Assembly (NCBI GenBank): GCA_022747635.1
Contig: JAKTNV010000001.1
Span: 44,370,946-44,434,945 of the forward strand
Direction of reading: 5' to 3'
DNA length: 64,000 nucleotides
Source of the DNA: Hetaerina americana
Taxonomy: Eukaryota > Arthropoda > Insecta > Odonata > Calopterygidae
Shown here piece after piece: positions 12,950 through 24,935 of this stretch; the stretch's first letter is position 1, and every line of letters starts with the position of its first letter. The notes under the pieces were generated by a model. It was not told the DNA's origin, searched no databases, and saw nothing but the letters and a program-made list of their open reading frames with translations. The translations under genes and the position numbers were made by a program.

Positions 12950-15870
12950 GTGAAAAAATGGTGAGGAAAATGGCAGGTTTTGCGGGGTTAAATATCAAGT
13001 ATACAACAAATGGAATAGTAAGTATACATAAGCTAATTTAAAAAAGACCACAAGAAAGGGAAAACAAGGAAAAGGATGAGGGATACAGGGGAAGGCGTGA
13101 GAGAAAAGGGGAAAATAAGAATATTTAGTGAGTGAGGGGTGAGAGGCAGAAGGCAAAGGAGGGAACGACGTTGATGGGAAGGAGGAAGGCAAGAGAAGTA
13201 AAGATGGAGAAGAGGGGTGGGTAAGGCGGGGGAAGGGGAAGAGAGGAGGATAAGAGGAGGGAAGTGAGGGGAAGAGAGAGAGTGGGGGAGAGAGAGCAGC
13301 TAGTGGAGAGAGGATTTGGTCCAAGATTGATTTTCTCTCTCCCGCTCCGACTTCCCGGCCTTCCTATGATGCCCCCAACCTCTTCCCTTCTCCTCTTACC
13401 CCTTCCCGCCCACTTCCCCTCCTCTCGCCCTAAATCACCCCCTGTTCTCCTCCAAACTTCCCCGCCTCCCCTGCCCACCCAACTCCACGAGTCTCCACTT
13501 CGCGGCCCTCTTCGCAGCGGCGTCGCCTCCTCTCTCTCTCTATCTCTTGCCCACCACCCTCTCCTTCCCTAACCACTTTTCGTTCAATCCACCAGCAGTG
13601 GCGGTGGTGGAGGCCCCTTCAGTTCTCTTTCCCCCCGAAACCCACACACCCAGACCTCTCCCCCATTCTCCCTCGCATCTTTTTTCTTCCCAGTCCCCAC
13701 CCTCTCCCACCCATCTTCTCCCCATCCCCCTCTAACTGCTATCCCCACCACGCACCGTTCTTCTATGCTTCTTTCCCCCCCCTTTTTTTCTCTCTCTCAG
13801 CCCGACGGAGCAATTATATTTTTCCGTCGCGTTTCCACGGAACCCACTTTGTTCCTCGGTCCCATAATCTGAATTTCTACACGCCCTCTCTCTTTCACGG
13901 AGGAGAAGGGGCGGCGACGAATACTTGTTTTTTTTTTGGACCAACAAACGCAAGGACCGCTGTCGGGGCCTTTGACGTCGAATTTTCGAGTTCGAGACCT
14001 CGTGAGAGGTATAGGTATGTGCCACCCTCCTCGCCCCGCGGGGTGAGAGTAGTGGGGTGGCTCGACTTGCGCTTTATAATGGGTCGTTGATGCAACAAAG
14101 TTCACCACTTCCGCATCATAGTCTTTCTCTTGTGTCCCATAATCTTGTTTTTTCTTCTTCGGCCTTGCGTATCTCCCTTACCTTTCCCATTTTGTCGGTT
14201 GGTAACTTGCGCCTGTTCGTGTCACGTTCGCGACATTTGGGGATACATTCAGTTGGTTCACTGACGTAGAATGGCCAGAAGCAGATCCTGATCCTCCTTG
14301 ATCTTATCTCTCCCATGTCAAAACCGCCAGCTCTTCTGTTGTAAATATTAAAAAAATCCGTTGGTGTTCACCAGGGGACAGATGCACTGGCGATTTGGCG
14401 ATTCTCGGGATGACTTATTACGAATATTTTCCAAAAGATTAGTTGCTAAATGGTTACACTCTTCCACTGCTGATAATGATTTTTTGTGATCATCGTTTCC
14501 GCGTTACTTCATCATCTTCCGGTGAAATTATAATTAATAGTGGAATATTGTAATCATTTATCTACTAATCTATCATAGTCACCTCCCAAAACACCAAGCC
14601 TGAATCGACATAAGAGATTTTTGAAATTGACATCATGATTTCATTTAACTATTCTTATTATTATAAATGTGGACCAATGGTGGCCATTGACGAGGCATCT
14701 AATTAATCTTATTCCCTTTGCCTGTACACCTATGGTGCGAGTCAGAATCAGTATTCAGACTTAATATTAAGGAAGAATAAAACTGGCCAAAATGTAATGT
14801 CAATTTCTCTCCGGGTTCACCCAAGCGTTCTAGTTAACGGATGGACGACGTCTATTTTCTCACGACTTCGCATCTTTCATGTCCGTCACGGGAAATAATC
14901 TTTGTCACGGTACTAAGGGATGGAGGGGGCTAAATCTCTCGTTTCGCCATACTTAGCTTAATGAGATTCGCCGAGAAGAGGAGTACACGGGAAGCCGATT
15001 TGCTTTCTTTTTCGTCTTGGTCAGGTCCACTCACTTCTCAAGGACCTAATTTCGCGATGCCCCAGTTCCGCTTAGTTTCGCGCCTTTCCGCTCGCGTCTC
15101 CCATTTTCCCTCCTGTCCGTAATACCTACTTGAGTATCGATCAGTTTGGAGACCAAGTCGATCCTGACCGCTACTCTCTCCACCTTTCCCCTTATGCATA
15201 CGGGGACGTTTTACGCGGCGGTCCCCTCGCGGACGGGCACCGCGTCGAAAAATTTGACACCTGGAGAGACAACGCGAGACATGTCTCCCCAACTTCCCCC
15301 TCCCCGGAACGGATTTTTTACTCGACGTCTCATTCGCGCGTCCCCACACCCATGACGGACGCGATTCCGCTCGCCGAAAGAGGAGAGGAGTGGGCGACTC
15401 CACGAAGGGGTCCAGCAGGAAGATCCTTCCTCGTGACATCGGAGCAAGCCAGCTTCCCAGTGGAACGGCCGTATCACACATCGAACCGCTCCGACTAGTA
15501 GTGACCACTCGCAGAGACAGCTTGCCCCCGGTCGAAGTCACTGGGGAAAAAAGAGACAAGAAAATGATAAATTAACCCATTCGGATCAACAGACGCCGCT
15601 CGATGCCGTCGTCGTTCCTCGCGCAAGTGTGAAGATCGCGTACCATCGCCGATGGGAGGCAGTCAGGCGGGCAGTCGGCTCACTTTAAACCCTCCCCACT
15701 TTGCCCGCCGCAGGGGAGACGGAGAGAGGGAGAGACGAGGCGGAGGAAGCACGCAAACAGGAACGAGCAGGAGAAACGAGGGGAGGTAGAATAAAAGAGA
15801 AAAAACACACACTGTCGGTCCCTAGCTACGGCAGACTTCGGCACCGGTTAATTCCATCTCTGCAAGTCAG
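12950..15870. other. CpG-rich, strand-skewed upstream region of gene A
   Basis: Composition changes sharply. The + strand is purine-rich (GGAGG and GAGAG runs) from about 13030 to 13320, then strongly pyrimidine-rich from 13330 to 13800. From 13.8 to 15.7 kb it is mixed, GC-balanced DNA with frequent CpG. All open frames here, including 15038-15559 on the - strand (173 codons), lack recognisable domains. In insects such CpG-dense tracts often mark promoters, so upstream exons or alternative start sites of gene A, or a divergent transcript, could lie here. None is proven. Confidence 0.45.
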
Positions 15871-15879
15871 CCATTCTCG

Positions 15880-17870
15880 CGAAGCTCCTTCCAGTCCCCG
15901 CATTCCGCGCCGCAAAACCCTCCATTTCATTTTCCATCTCTCTCACCTCTTTCATCGCCCTCCACCACGAAACATCCCTCCCCCCCCCGTCTGCCCTCTC
16001 TATCCCCCTCTTAACCCACTCTGAATGTTTTTCCGTCCTCTTCGGCCGAAGATCATTATCGGATACACCCGGAAATCGACCCCAACCCTTTCCCAACTCA
16101 ACCCCCCTCCACCCTTTACCCTTTTCCGAAAAAAACCACCCCCTGCTCTCAAGAAATCTCCCCGTAAACACAAATTCTTTCTCGATCATCCTCTCCCTCT
16201 GTTATCCCCCCCATTCTATCTATACTGCTTCGTCCAAGCTCCCGCTCCTCCCCACCCTCTACTTTTTTCTCCCTCTCCGTCAACTGACGAGTATCCATCC
16301 ATCCACTCAACCCTCCTCCCCCCTACCAGCGTATTTTATCTCATTTACTCTTCTACCTCCCCTTCTCGCCTCTCGCCAACCCTCTCATTTACTCGCCCAT
16401 CATCTTCCCACTCTTCCATTCTCCCCTTTTCAACCCCCGTCGGCCCATTCTCTTCCCACTCCTTCCTAACCTCCAAAGTCCTCTCTCTCTCCTCCATCTC
16501 ATTCCAGAACCCTCGCGCACCAATTTGTGTCTTTCCATCTTATCCCTCTCACTTCCACCCACAGAATTTCCCATTCCTTCCTCCCTCTCCGTTTTCTCAC
16601 GCTCTTCATCTTTCCCTTCTCACTCCTGCTCCTCGGGGAATATCCGAGAATCTTCGGTTCTACTTCTTCCCGTTCCTATCTTTCGACCACTCTAATCCTT
16701 ATATCTTGGTATCTAGAGCATTTCTCTTTCTTTACCACACACACAACTTCACAGACTCCTCTCCTTTCCGTATATGGCGTGTATATTTCCCTTCACCCTT
16801 CCTTTCCCGTCTCTTTTCCCGACCTCTATAATTTTCCGTTTCTCTCCTCTTTTCTCAGTTTCCTCCTCCCTCCCCATAAACATCTTCTGCCTTTTCCTTC
16901 CCCTACGTTCTTCCTCGAGTATACTTCCTTTCCCCCCCACCCTCATAATTTTCCTTACGAATCCTCTTTTTTCTTCTCTCTTTTTCGATCCCACATCCCC
17001 CGCCCTTTTATACAGACACTCACTCTCCGTCTCCACCCACCGCTCACGGCGTCCTCCTCTCTTTCTCCTCCCTCTCTCTCTCTCTACTCTTACTCTTGCC
17101 ATTCTGCCGGGCTCTCATTCACTTCTCCCACGTGGCCGTACCTCTTTCCGAACCTAAACTGATCCTCCTCTCTCTCCCCCACTCTCTCTCTACCTTCCTC
17201 CACTCTTCCCCATTTCCTCTCCACTCCCTACCCACCACCCGTCGCTCGTCTCACCCCCCATCCATCCTCACCGGCGCGCACAACCCCTCTCCCTCCCTCT
17301 CCCACTGCTCCCTCGGCACACGACCCTGCGCTCTAGTAGTAGTACACGGATCCTCTCTCTCCCTCCATACCTCTCCCTCCTCCTCCCACCCTACCCGCCC
17401 CATAAAAACCCTTCCTTCCCTCTCCAGCCAGCTGGTTATATAGGATAGGGCGCTCCGCCGCCTCCCCTACCTCCCCAGCTGCCCCTGCCCCTGCAGCCCT
17501 CCCCTCCCATCCCCTCCAAAACCCTTTAACCCCTTTCTCTCCCCTCCCTCCCCCATTGCTCCCCAACCGTGCTCTCCCACCCACCCCATATCCCGACCAA
17601 TTCCACAATTTCCACCGGAGAGCGAGGAAGGAGGCGAGAGGCGCTTCCTCGCCCTCTCCCTCACGCCCCTCTCCTCTCCCCCGATCCTCACTATCTCTCT
17701 CCCTCTCTCTCCACTACGCTCCTTCCACTTCTTATATATAGTTATATATATACGCACGTACATATCTATCCCCCCTCCCTTCCCCTCTTCCTTCCCCCCT
17801 CCCAACTCTCCCCTACCCCTAAACCCGCCCACCTTGCCTACCCGAAAATCCTCTCCCCAAACACATCCAC
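15880..17870 (+). repeat. about 2-kb polypyrimidine (CT-rich) tract
   Basis: The + strand is overwhelmingly C and T for about 2 kb, in runs such as CTCTCTCTCC and CCCTCCCTCC. It is interrupted only by short A/T-richer islands and one GAGCGAGGAAGGAGG patch near 17620-17640. It ends a few bases before the proposed start codon of gene A. Long polypyrimidine/polypurine DNA can adopt triplex (H-DNA) structure and bind GAGA-type factors; both are inference here. Long frames across the tract (16025-16831, 16527-17162) are low-complexity Ser/Pro/Leu/Phe strings and not genes. Confidence 0.8.
17433..17760 (+). promoter_or_regulatory. candidate core promoter region of gene A
   Basis: Within the CT-rich tract two TATA-like strings stand out: TATATAGG at about 17436 and TATATATAGTTATATATATA at about 17734-17753. 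Either could place a transcription start 120-410 bases before the ATG at 17874. No initiator motif clearly supports one over the other. The assignment rests on position alone. Confidence 0.25.
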
Positions 17871-17873
17871 GTT

Positions 17874-17904
17874 ATGATTCCTTGCTACAGATGCCGGAAG
17901 AAAG
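17874..17904 (+). CDS. gene A, coding exon 1 (residues 1-10 and start of 11)
   Basis: Encodes M-I-P-C-Y-R-C-R-K-K plus one base of codon 11. It ends at a consensus donor, AAAG|GTGAGT. This ATG is the first after an in-frame stop about 55 bases upstream, which supports it as the start. The one-base overhang joins perfectly to the two-base start of the exon at 24025, giving Gly11. The mini-exon is short and Cys/basic-rich, so the alternative is that it is one of several first exons, or that the true start lies elsewhere. Support is the strong donor, phase agreement and the position right after the promoter-like tract. Confidence 0.5.
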
Positions 17905-20900
17905 GTGAGTCTCTAACGCGCTCTCCTCGATCACTTTTCCGAGGCGGTTTGAAACGCCGTGGGAACGGGAGCGGGCTTGATTGTTGTGTTGATCGCGCTG
18001 TGGAAGCATGGAAACGTTATTGTTGCATGAGCGATTCTACCTCCTTTTGTTTGGTTTGCGCGTTGCGGGGTGGTGGCGGGGCTAAGAGGGATGCACGTTT
18101 CTCTTGTTTTCTTTGTGTCTCTTCTTCTGCAGTGTTTCATTTTTTATCTCTCCTCCTTCACACTTTCCTCTGCGAGCACACTTCATATTTTTTGAGTCCG
18201 AGTGGATTCCGCTTTACAACTCTCTCAAGCACGGAATTTCATATTTTTCTATTCGGGTGTGCCGTCTGTCGTGTTGCCTTTCCCCGCGTAGCACGTGTAA
18301 CGTGTTAATGCATCATTCTCTCGCGATTTTATACGTCGATAGCCACGCTGAATACCGACGTCCGTCGTTCACTCTCGTTGTAGTTCATCGCTTTTGCACC
18401 TGGATTGCGTGTTGTGTGTTTCCAAGCCTCATCGTCCCATAGTTTACCTTCCACGGCTAATATCACTCAAAAGCCGGTCTTCGTGGTCGCACCACATGCT
18501 TCGATACGGCAAGAGCCGGGGGGTGCTCCCTCTCGTTGACCTCATGGGTCAGGTCATGACCTACCACCCAATTTCTCCTCGGCAGCGCTCCGCTCCGACG
18601 CCGAAATTCGTGCCCTCAGGGTCGGTTTGCCTTTAAAAGGATTCTTCCAACGGCTCTCACGATTGCAGTAGAGTTTTTTTCCATTGTATTCGATCATCCG
18701 AAAAGAAGAAAGTATTTTTTGTTCCAGAGTTCAGAGTGATTGGCTGAGTGCTGACATATCCGACGTGTGAGTCTACCGACCGCATCACACGGTCACCCTC
18801 CCGAAACCTCACTAATCAAAAAAAAGCGAACAACCGACGGGACATGTGACGCTGGCCTTTACCACGACGCTGATACATCTCTCTGGCTCTTGTCTCCGCT
18901 GATCATGTAAAAATTCTCTCCTCCCCCGCATTCTCTCTCCCTGTGCCAACCCCGCGAGTTCACTCACTCGTTACACTCGATCTCTTCCGCCTCGGACACA
19001 TTCGTTCATTATTCTCTTCTTCTCGCTCACGTGGAAAGAGTGGACCGACTCCGACTTTGGTCACTCCTTTCCCGTCTTCGTCAATTTTTCCTTTTTTTCG
19101 CCGAATCCCACAACCGGAGTCCGTAACGAGGATACGTATGCTCATATTTTTCCTAATATAAAAATAAAACGCGGCGAAGGGAACGAAATCACCGCAGCCA
19201 ACCGGTCAACCCCGAAGCCCTCCCACTTCCAAACACGAGAACACATTTTCACATTCTCCGGTACAGACACACAACCAATCACAGGCAAGAGCACGTACAC
19301 GTAAGCAAGAACACACACGCGCTGATGCACACGCACACACGGGAGCACGAACGAGGAGAAACACGCCCTCTTTTTTTCACCCCACATTTCCGTTCCTCCT
19401 CCTTCGCCTCCACACTCCTCCCCCACATACCTACTCCCAAACCCTCCCCCGTCCCGCTCCCACCAGTCCCTCCTTCTCTCTCGCCCCTCCGGCCTCGTTG
19501 CTCCTCCCGGGCTGCACCATCCCGCACACACACACTAATGCACACTCGAACAGAGGGCGCGTGTGGGTCTTGTGTGTCCGCGTTCACCGCCCCTCACCCC
19601 TCTTCATCCAAGGGCCTCTCCACCTCCTCCTTTTCCATATCCATCCCTCCCCCATCTATCCTCCCCCCGCTCCCTTCCCCTGTCGCCATGCCGCACCCCG
19701 TATAACGCCGGCACAGGAGGAGCAGGACCACACCCACCAGGCGCAGAATCGTGCGTATGCGATGGGAGCGGTTATAGAGAGGGCTGGAGGGACGGAGGGA
19801 AGAGAGATAGGAGGACCACTGCAACTGGAATCCCCAGTTTTTGCTCAAAACTCTTTCCCCACTTGTGCGCTCTCTCCCTCCCCGCGCGCTCCCGACCCCC
19901 CCTCCTCTCCCCTCTCGCCTACCCCCTCCACCTCTTTCACTACCCCTGCCCCCTTCCGCCCGCGTGAGAATCCATCCCGCCCTCCTTATCCTTCACTCCC
20001 CCCTGCCGACATCCTCCCCCCCCTCTCCCGCCGCCGCACCCCCCCTTCTTTCCCGTCCGCTTGTGCGCTCGACGAAACATTGTACATCTCGATCTCGTCC
20101 CCATCCTTTCTCCCTCCCTCTCTCTCTAATATTTTCCATTCCTTGCTCACCTCTCTCGTCCCGATCGCCCCGGAAGAAGAAGAGAAGGGAAGGTTGGAGA
20201 AATCGCCGAGCCTATTTTACCAAAGGCAGACCGACCTCGCGGACTTCCTTCCCCCACCCCGATTCCTCTTCCCTTCCTTCCTTCCTTCCTCCTCCTCGTG
20301 GAGAAGGGAGGGGCCCCACGCCCTGATCCGCTCAGTGTCGCTCGGCCAAGAAGCTCGTACGCACACACAACTTCACTCATTCACCCATCCACCCACCCAC
20401 ACTCTCACACTTGCTCGCGTGCGAGACGCAACTGATAGGGGACCCTCCCGAGATCGCTCCGGGGTTGTCCGCGACAAAAAAGACGCACAACACTCGCATC
20501 GGGCCCTTCGCCCCTGGACCGGACACCTCGATTCCCTTCTGTTGACCTTTCGCCGTCAGGAGATGCGCGTAGAAGTCGTTCAGCAGGCCAAGAGAAAGGC
20601 AGCAGCCTCTCACCTCCAACAGACACGCACGCACGGTGGCCACGCATCGGGAGAAAAAACTCCGCCCTATACCCCGGCCCCCCTTTGGGCGTTCCGGTGA
20701 GGGCGGGGGGAGGGGCCCGGGGAAGGCTATGATCAGGGTCTCCCTTTCCCCTTGTTGTGCTCCCTCTCCCCCGAAACGTTTCTCACCCAAAATCTGTCCC
20801 CTCGGAGATCCCTTCTCGGGCACGACACGCGATCGGAGGGATAAGAGGGCGGATTCCAACCACCCTTCCGCCACCTCTTCTCCTTCGTTTTCCACTTCCT

Positions 20901-23900
20901 CCACCATCGCTACTGGTGTATTGATAGAAGGTTTCCTTACCCTGCCACTTGCCGCCGTCCCACCTTTTCCGTTTCTTCTACTTTTCGAGCGGGCGGAGAG
21001 GGAGGGAGGAAAATTTCCGCGCCAGGAAAGGGAAGAAGTCCGTCCGTATGCGTGTGTGGTGTTGTTGATCGCCGACGTGTGTGTGTATCTGTTTGTGTTT
21101 GTTTGCGTGTTCAAGGCGCGCATACTTGTGCTCGTTCGCTCATTCTTCCTTCGCTTGTTTTCTTGCCGAAGTCCGTGCTGCCCGCCCGCCGAGTGTCCAC
21201 ACTTTCAGCGGAGCGGGAGACCCGTGGTTCTCTCCTGAGTATCCCGCCTCTTCAAAGCAATTGTTTCTCTCCCAGCCTCCCCCCTTTCGGAGCTCATGTT
21301 TTTTTTCCTTTTGAATTTTATTCGTGAGTTTGCTAGTTTCCTCGGAATCCATGAGGAGGAATGGTTCAGCAGCGATGACCGAAAATGTTGTCAGGAGTCG
21401 AGGGTTGGTAGAGAAGGTATGGAGGGGAGAGAAAGAAGGGGGATTGTGAATGGGGAGGAGGGTAGACGGGAGGGGAGGAGAAGGTTTTTAGGAAGCAGAG
21501 GGATGGGTGGCGTGAGTTGTGATTTACGGCGACGGTTGGAGTTTTTGGGGGAAAGCGAATTTAGAGGGTGGAGCGGGGATATGGGACGAGGAAGATTAAT
21601 GTGGAACTGAAGGGATGAAGCGCGAGGATAAATGACGAGGAAAAGGGTTTGTAAGGAACACGAAAGGTTTACCCTTAAATAATTGGGTCGTACCTTTGAT
21701 TTCTTTGTTTTCGAATAAAATTAATCCTGGGATAATTACATTCAGTATCAAATTTAAATTCGTTAGATTCAGATGCGAGCTAAGCTAACTAAAGGAAAAG
21801 TATATGATGAGAATATTCATCTAAATAAATTGCAAATTATTTTGTTGTCTATGCTCTTTCGTTCTCATAAGATTTGTATATATTGTTCATAAGCTTTAGC
21901 AAAAAACAGGAGAGCAAGAAATGTCATATTTGTGTACATAAATTGACATTTTTAGTTTGCTTTCATTATTTGTCTCTAGTTGATTGTTGCGAAACATGCA
22001 TAGGCGATTGAAAATGAACCAGTGTATCGTGAAGCAATAGCTTAGTGTTAGAATGCTCTGCATCGCCCTAATGCTGCATAAATTAGGCAACTGCGAGTAT
22101 ATTAGATATCTAGCGCTGTCACCTTGTATCCATTTGAATTCAATAGTGAAATATGTTCAATTGATCAAATTGGAACAATTATTACCATTAAATCTCTAAT
22201 TGTCAGTATGCACACAATGGTAGTTCATTTTTAAATTCTGTATCAAAATCTGGTGTTTTTTTTTGACAAAGCATGATGTACAGAAAACAATTTCTTTAGT
22301 AGTGAACAATATAACATGTGTATTACTTGCGGCTCCAAAAACTTCCATAGCAAAACCAGATAGAATGCTTTCTATGTTAGGGTTTACAAAGTTATAGTAA
22401 ATGTTTTCTCACTAATTAGCTTATTTTTAGCATAATTTAAGGGAAGGGGGTTCCATATCGCAAATGAAATACCTGAAGTATTGCTCAATAGTAACAAATA
22501 TTAGTTTTATAGATTGGTAAAATATTTTCCAGTGTAAATGATCAAATATGAGATGTTTTCTAATACTTAGTTCTATGTAGAACATGAATGGATACATGTA
22601 TAGATACATATAGAAAATTTAATTGTCTTTGTATTGAAAATGATGTACATTTGGTTTTAATTTGTAAAAAATTCTGAGCACAACAAAATATAATGTAAAT
22701 ACATGTACAAAAATTCTCACAAGAATGTTTGATCTCAAGCTTACCATTTAACATTTTGCTCTTACTATTTGTCAGTTTGTCTTCTGTGTGATTCCAATCT
22801 TAGTGCAAGTTGACAATTTTTCAAATTTCAAACAATATGTGACAAGATTGAACGAAATTGTGTTTGTCAAAACTCGCTGCTGTTACACAAGCCAACCCCC
22901 TTTCCTTCTGGTGCATAAACTTTGCATTTGGCATAATATCATTGGACATGATGAACAGCATAGAGATAAATAATATAAAGAAGACTACTTCAAGATACTG
23001 AAGGCTGTGTAAGTAGTGGATGTAACCTATTGATATTAAGCAACAAATTGAAATACTTTTAATTAAATTCAGATATTTTTTCTATGTCCTTTCATTTCCC
23101 AAGTGAAAAAGTTAATAATTTTTCTGTCCATAACTACTTCAAATTTATCAATAGGTGCTACACTTAGTACTTGCTTAAAATAATACTTAAGCGCTTATTA
23201 TTAAAATTATTATCTTAAAATTTCCAAAAAAAGGTCTATTTTATTCAGAAAAACCTCCATGAAAATTCTCATTGTGTCCACATTGCGATTCACTCAAATA
23301 TTCAATATTGCTATGAGTCCAACTATTGGTACTACAGTTTATTGGGCCCAGGTTCGAATCCCGGTAGCATCAAATATTTTTCAGTGGTATCTCGATCCCA
23401 ACTTGAGGTGCTTTGTGGAGGGCACTTCAAGTGAGTACGCCATCTGTCAGATGGGAGGAAAAGCTGCGGACCCCTTGGCACCTTTCCATAAGAGTAGGCT
23501 AATGCCAACGCCAGGTTTCTCTACACTCTTCATCCTTTCATGTCCAACCCTAATGGCGCAAATTACCTTAGCTGTCTGTTGCCTCCCCTAAATACTTATG
23601 CATTCAGTATTGGTTGGTCATTTTCCCTCCAACACTTAATCAATCCCCATAAAATTTCATAAACAAGGTAAAACTGAGACATTCCAGAAAAATCCAAACA
23701 GTCCGCAACCAGGACCCTCGGTCCAGCAGCTGGGCCTTCTATGAATTATGACACTATATGGATTAATTATGTTGTTAGGGCAGCAGCTTCAAGCACTAAC
23801 CATAAATGACTGTTTAATTGAAGATAGGTCAGTGCTTGCAATACAAATTAACCATAAAAATTCATTTTAAAGTAGATTTCATACCAGGCTTAAATAGCTT

Positions 23901-24024
23901 AAGTGGAGTGCCATGGTATTGTATGCATAGATTACAAGGTATGTTGTTATACATATATATTTAGTGATGCCCAAGTCTGGAAAATCTGACTCTTGACAGG
24001 CATTTTTATTTCAATTACTTGCAG
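17905..24024 (+). other. gene A intron 1
   Basis: A 6.1-kb intron starting GTGAGT and ending TTACTTGCAG. The first 3.7 kb stays CpG-rich and C/T-rich with some CA runs (19260-19350, 20360-20410) and may hold enhancers or alternative first exons. Frames such as 19498-20700 (400 codons, +) and 20377-21123 (248 codons, -) overlap, are low-complexity and look spurious. From 21.65 kb the DNA returns to ordinary AT-rich sequence. A tRNA-derived repeat lies at 23330-23600. Confidence 0.5.
23330..23600 (+). repeat. SINE family 1, copy 1 (tRNA-derived type)
   Basis: Begins around a tRNA-like B box, GGTTCGAATCC. Its body is shared almost throughout with 34230-34510: TTTTTCAG-GGTATCTCGATCCC, TTGAGGTGCT, GGAGGGCACTT, GAGTACG, CTGCGGACCCCTTGG, AGAGTAGGCTAATGCC, ACGCCAGGTTTCTCT and TTGCCTCCCCTAAA. 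A third copy is on the - strand at 56955-57250. The RNA polymerase III-like box at the left end and the shared body suggest a SINE. It lies in intron 1 of gene A. Confidence 0.75.
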
Positions 24025-24088
24025 GTGTAAGAATTGGAGAAGAAGAAGCTGCACGACAGACGAGGCCTAGAGTGGCAGCTGTTGCAAG
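24025..24088 (+). CDS. gene A, coding exon 2 (residues 11-32)
   Basis: The acceptor is CAATTACTTGCAG and the donor AAG|GTAAGG. Of the three frames only V-R-I-G-E-E-E-A-A-R-Q-T-R-P-R-V-A-A-V-A is open. The exon takes two bases to finish codon 11 and leaves two bases, which finish as Ser32 in the next exon. The peptide is charged and Ala/Arg-rich; no domain is recognised. Confidence 0.6.
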
Positions 24089-24310
24089 GTAAGGCAATCA
24101 TTTCAATGAAAAATGTTCATTATAAAATTAAATTGGTTGTTTCAACTTAAAAGCACTCTTTAAAAGCTGGAACTATATATTCATAAATCAATTCTCCTTG
24201 AAAGAAGCCACATTACTCATATCTGTGGCCATATTTCACTTTGATAAAATCATGATTCATTGGACAAGTTTCAAATTAATTTTTTTCTTACTTTTATGAC
24301 TATGGTGCAG

Positions 24311-24752
24311 TCACGAATCTGCCGTGTACTTGGACCCAAAATCAAATCAATGGTCTCATAATAGTCGCCTTGTGGTCACCACTGCAACAGCTACTTCACC
24401 AACTGGTACAACCCAGTCAGTGCAGTCTACGCAGACATGTGCTCCCACAGTCACCAGAAGTGCAGAAGTTACAAAGGGTGGACAGGCAGTGATAGTGTCT
24501 CACCCTCAACCTCAGTGTTCGACAGAGGAAGGGCAACCTGATCCTGCAAGGCAGCAAGGAAGCCATATCTCACACCCACCACCTCTACCCCCACAGCATG
24601 TGACCCCATCCATGGGGAGCCTTACAATGACACCTCCACCACACTGGTTTTACGACAGCAGAGTTCTGAGTCAATCTACCCTAGAGAGGCTGGATCCAGC
24701 GGCATCAACATCATCCCCTCGAGCACCACAAAGAGTGCCTCACGAGAATGGG
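24311..24752 (+). CDS. gene A, coding exon 3 (residues 32-179)
   Basis: Follows acceptor TATGGTGCAG and opens [10 protein letters not shown]. It encodes a Thr/Ser/Pro/Gln-rich, apparently disordered stretch containing P-P-P-L-P-P-Q and P-P-P-H-W-F-Y-D. It ends H-E-N-G with donor GG|GTTTGT, phase 0. Reading on past the donor runs into a long TA microsatellite encoding only Tyr/Ile, which shows where the exon must stop. No signal peptide, membrane segment or catalytic motif is visible. Product unknown. Confidence 0.7.
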
Positions 24753-24767
24753 GTTTGTTTTCTCTCA

Positions 24768-24825
24768 TTTATATATATATATATATACTCAATTATATAT
24801 TTATACACACACGCTGTTATTTCTC

Positions 24826-24924
<99 letters not shown>

Positions 24925-24935
24925 CACACACACTG
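24768..24935. repeat. TA microsatellite just inside gene A intron 3
   Basis: Short TA runs at 24770-24800 are followed by an uninterrupted (TA)n of about 90 bases (about 24829-24918), then TACATATACACACACA. The first TA run starts about 16 bases after the exon 3 donor. Such arrays are prone to length change. Confidence 0.95.

Noticed and set aside
15038..15559. 173-codon open frame on the - strand
   Set aside because: Arg/Ser/Gly-rich without domains; an opposite-strand frame of 122 codons overlaps it. Expected from GC-rich composition.
16025..17162. 268- and 211-codon frames in the CT-rich tract
   Set aside because: Direct translation of polypyrimidine DNA (Ser, Pro, Leu, Phe only).
19498..20700. 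400-codon open frame on the + strand
   Set aside because: Low-complexity Ser/Pro/His/Thr string in CpG-rich, C-rich DNA, overlapped by long frames on both strands. No domain, no splice support, and inside intron 1 of gene A.
20377..21123. 248-codon open frame on the - strand
   Set aside because: Stop codons are rare in this GC-rich stretch. The peptide has no recognised motif and overlaps other equally long frames.
23345..23365. tRNA gene suggested by GGTTCGAATCC
   Set aside because: No matching A box or cloverleaf around it, and the following body is shared by three dispersed copies, so it is a SINE.
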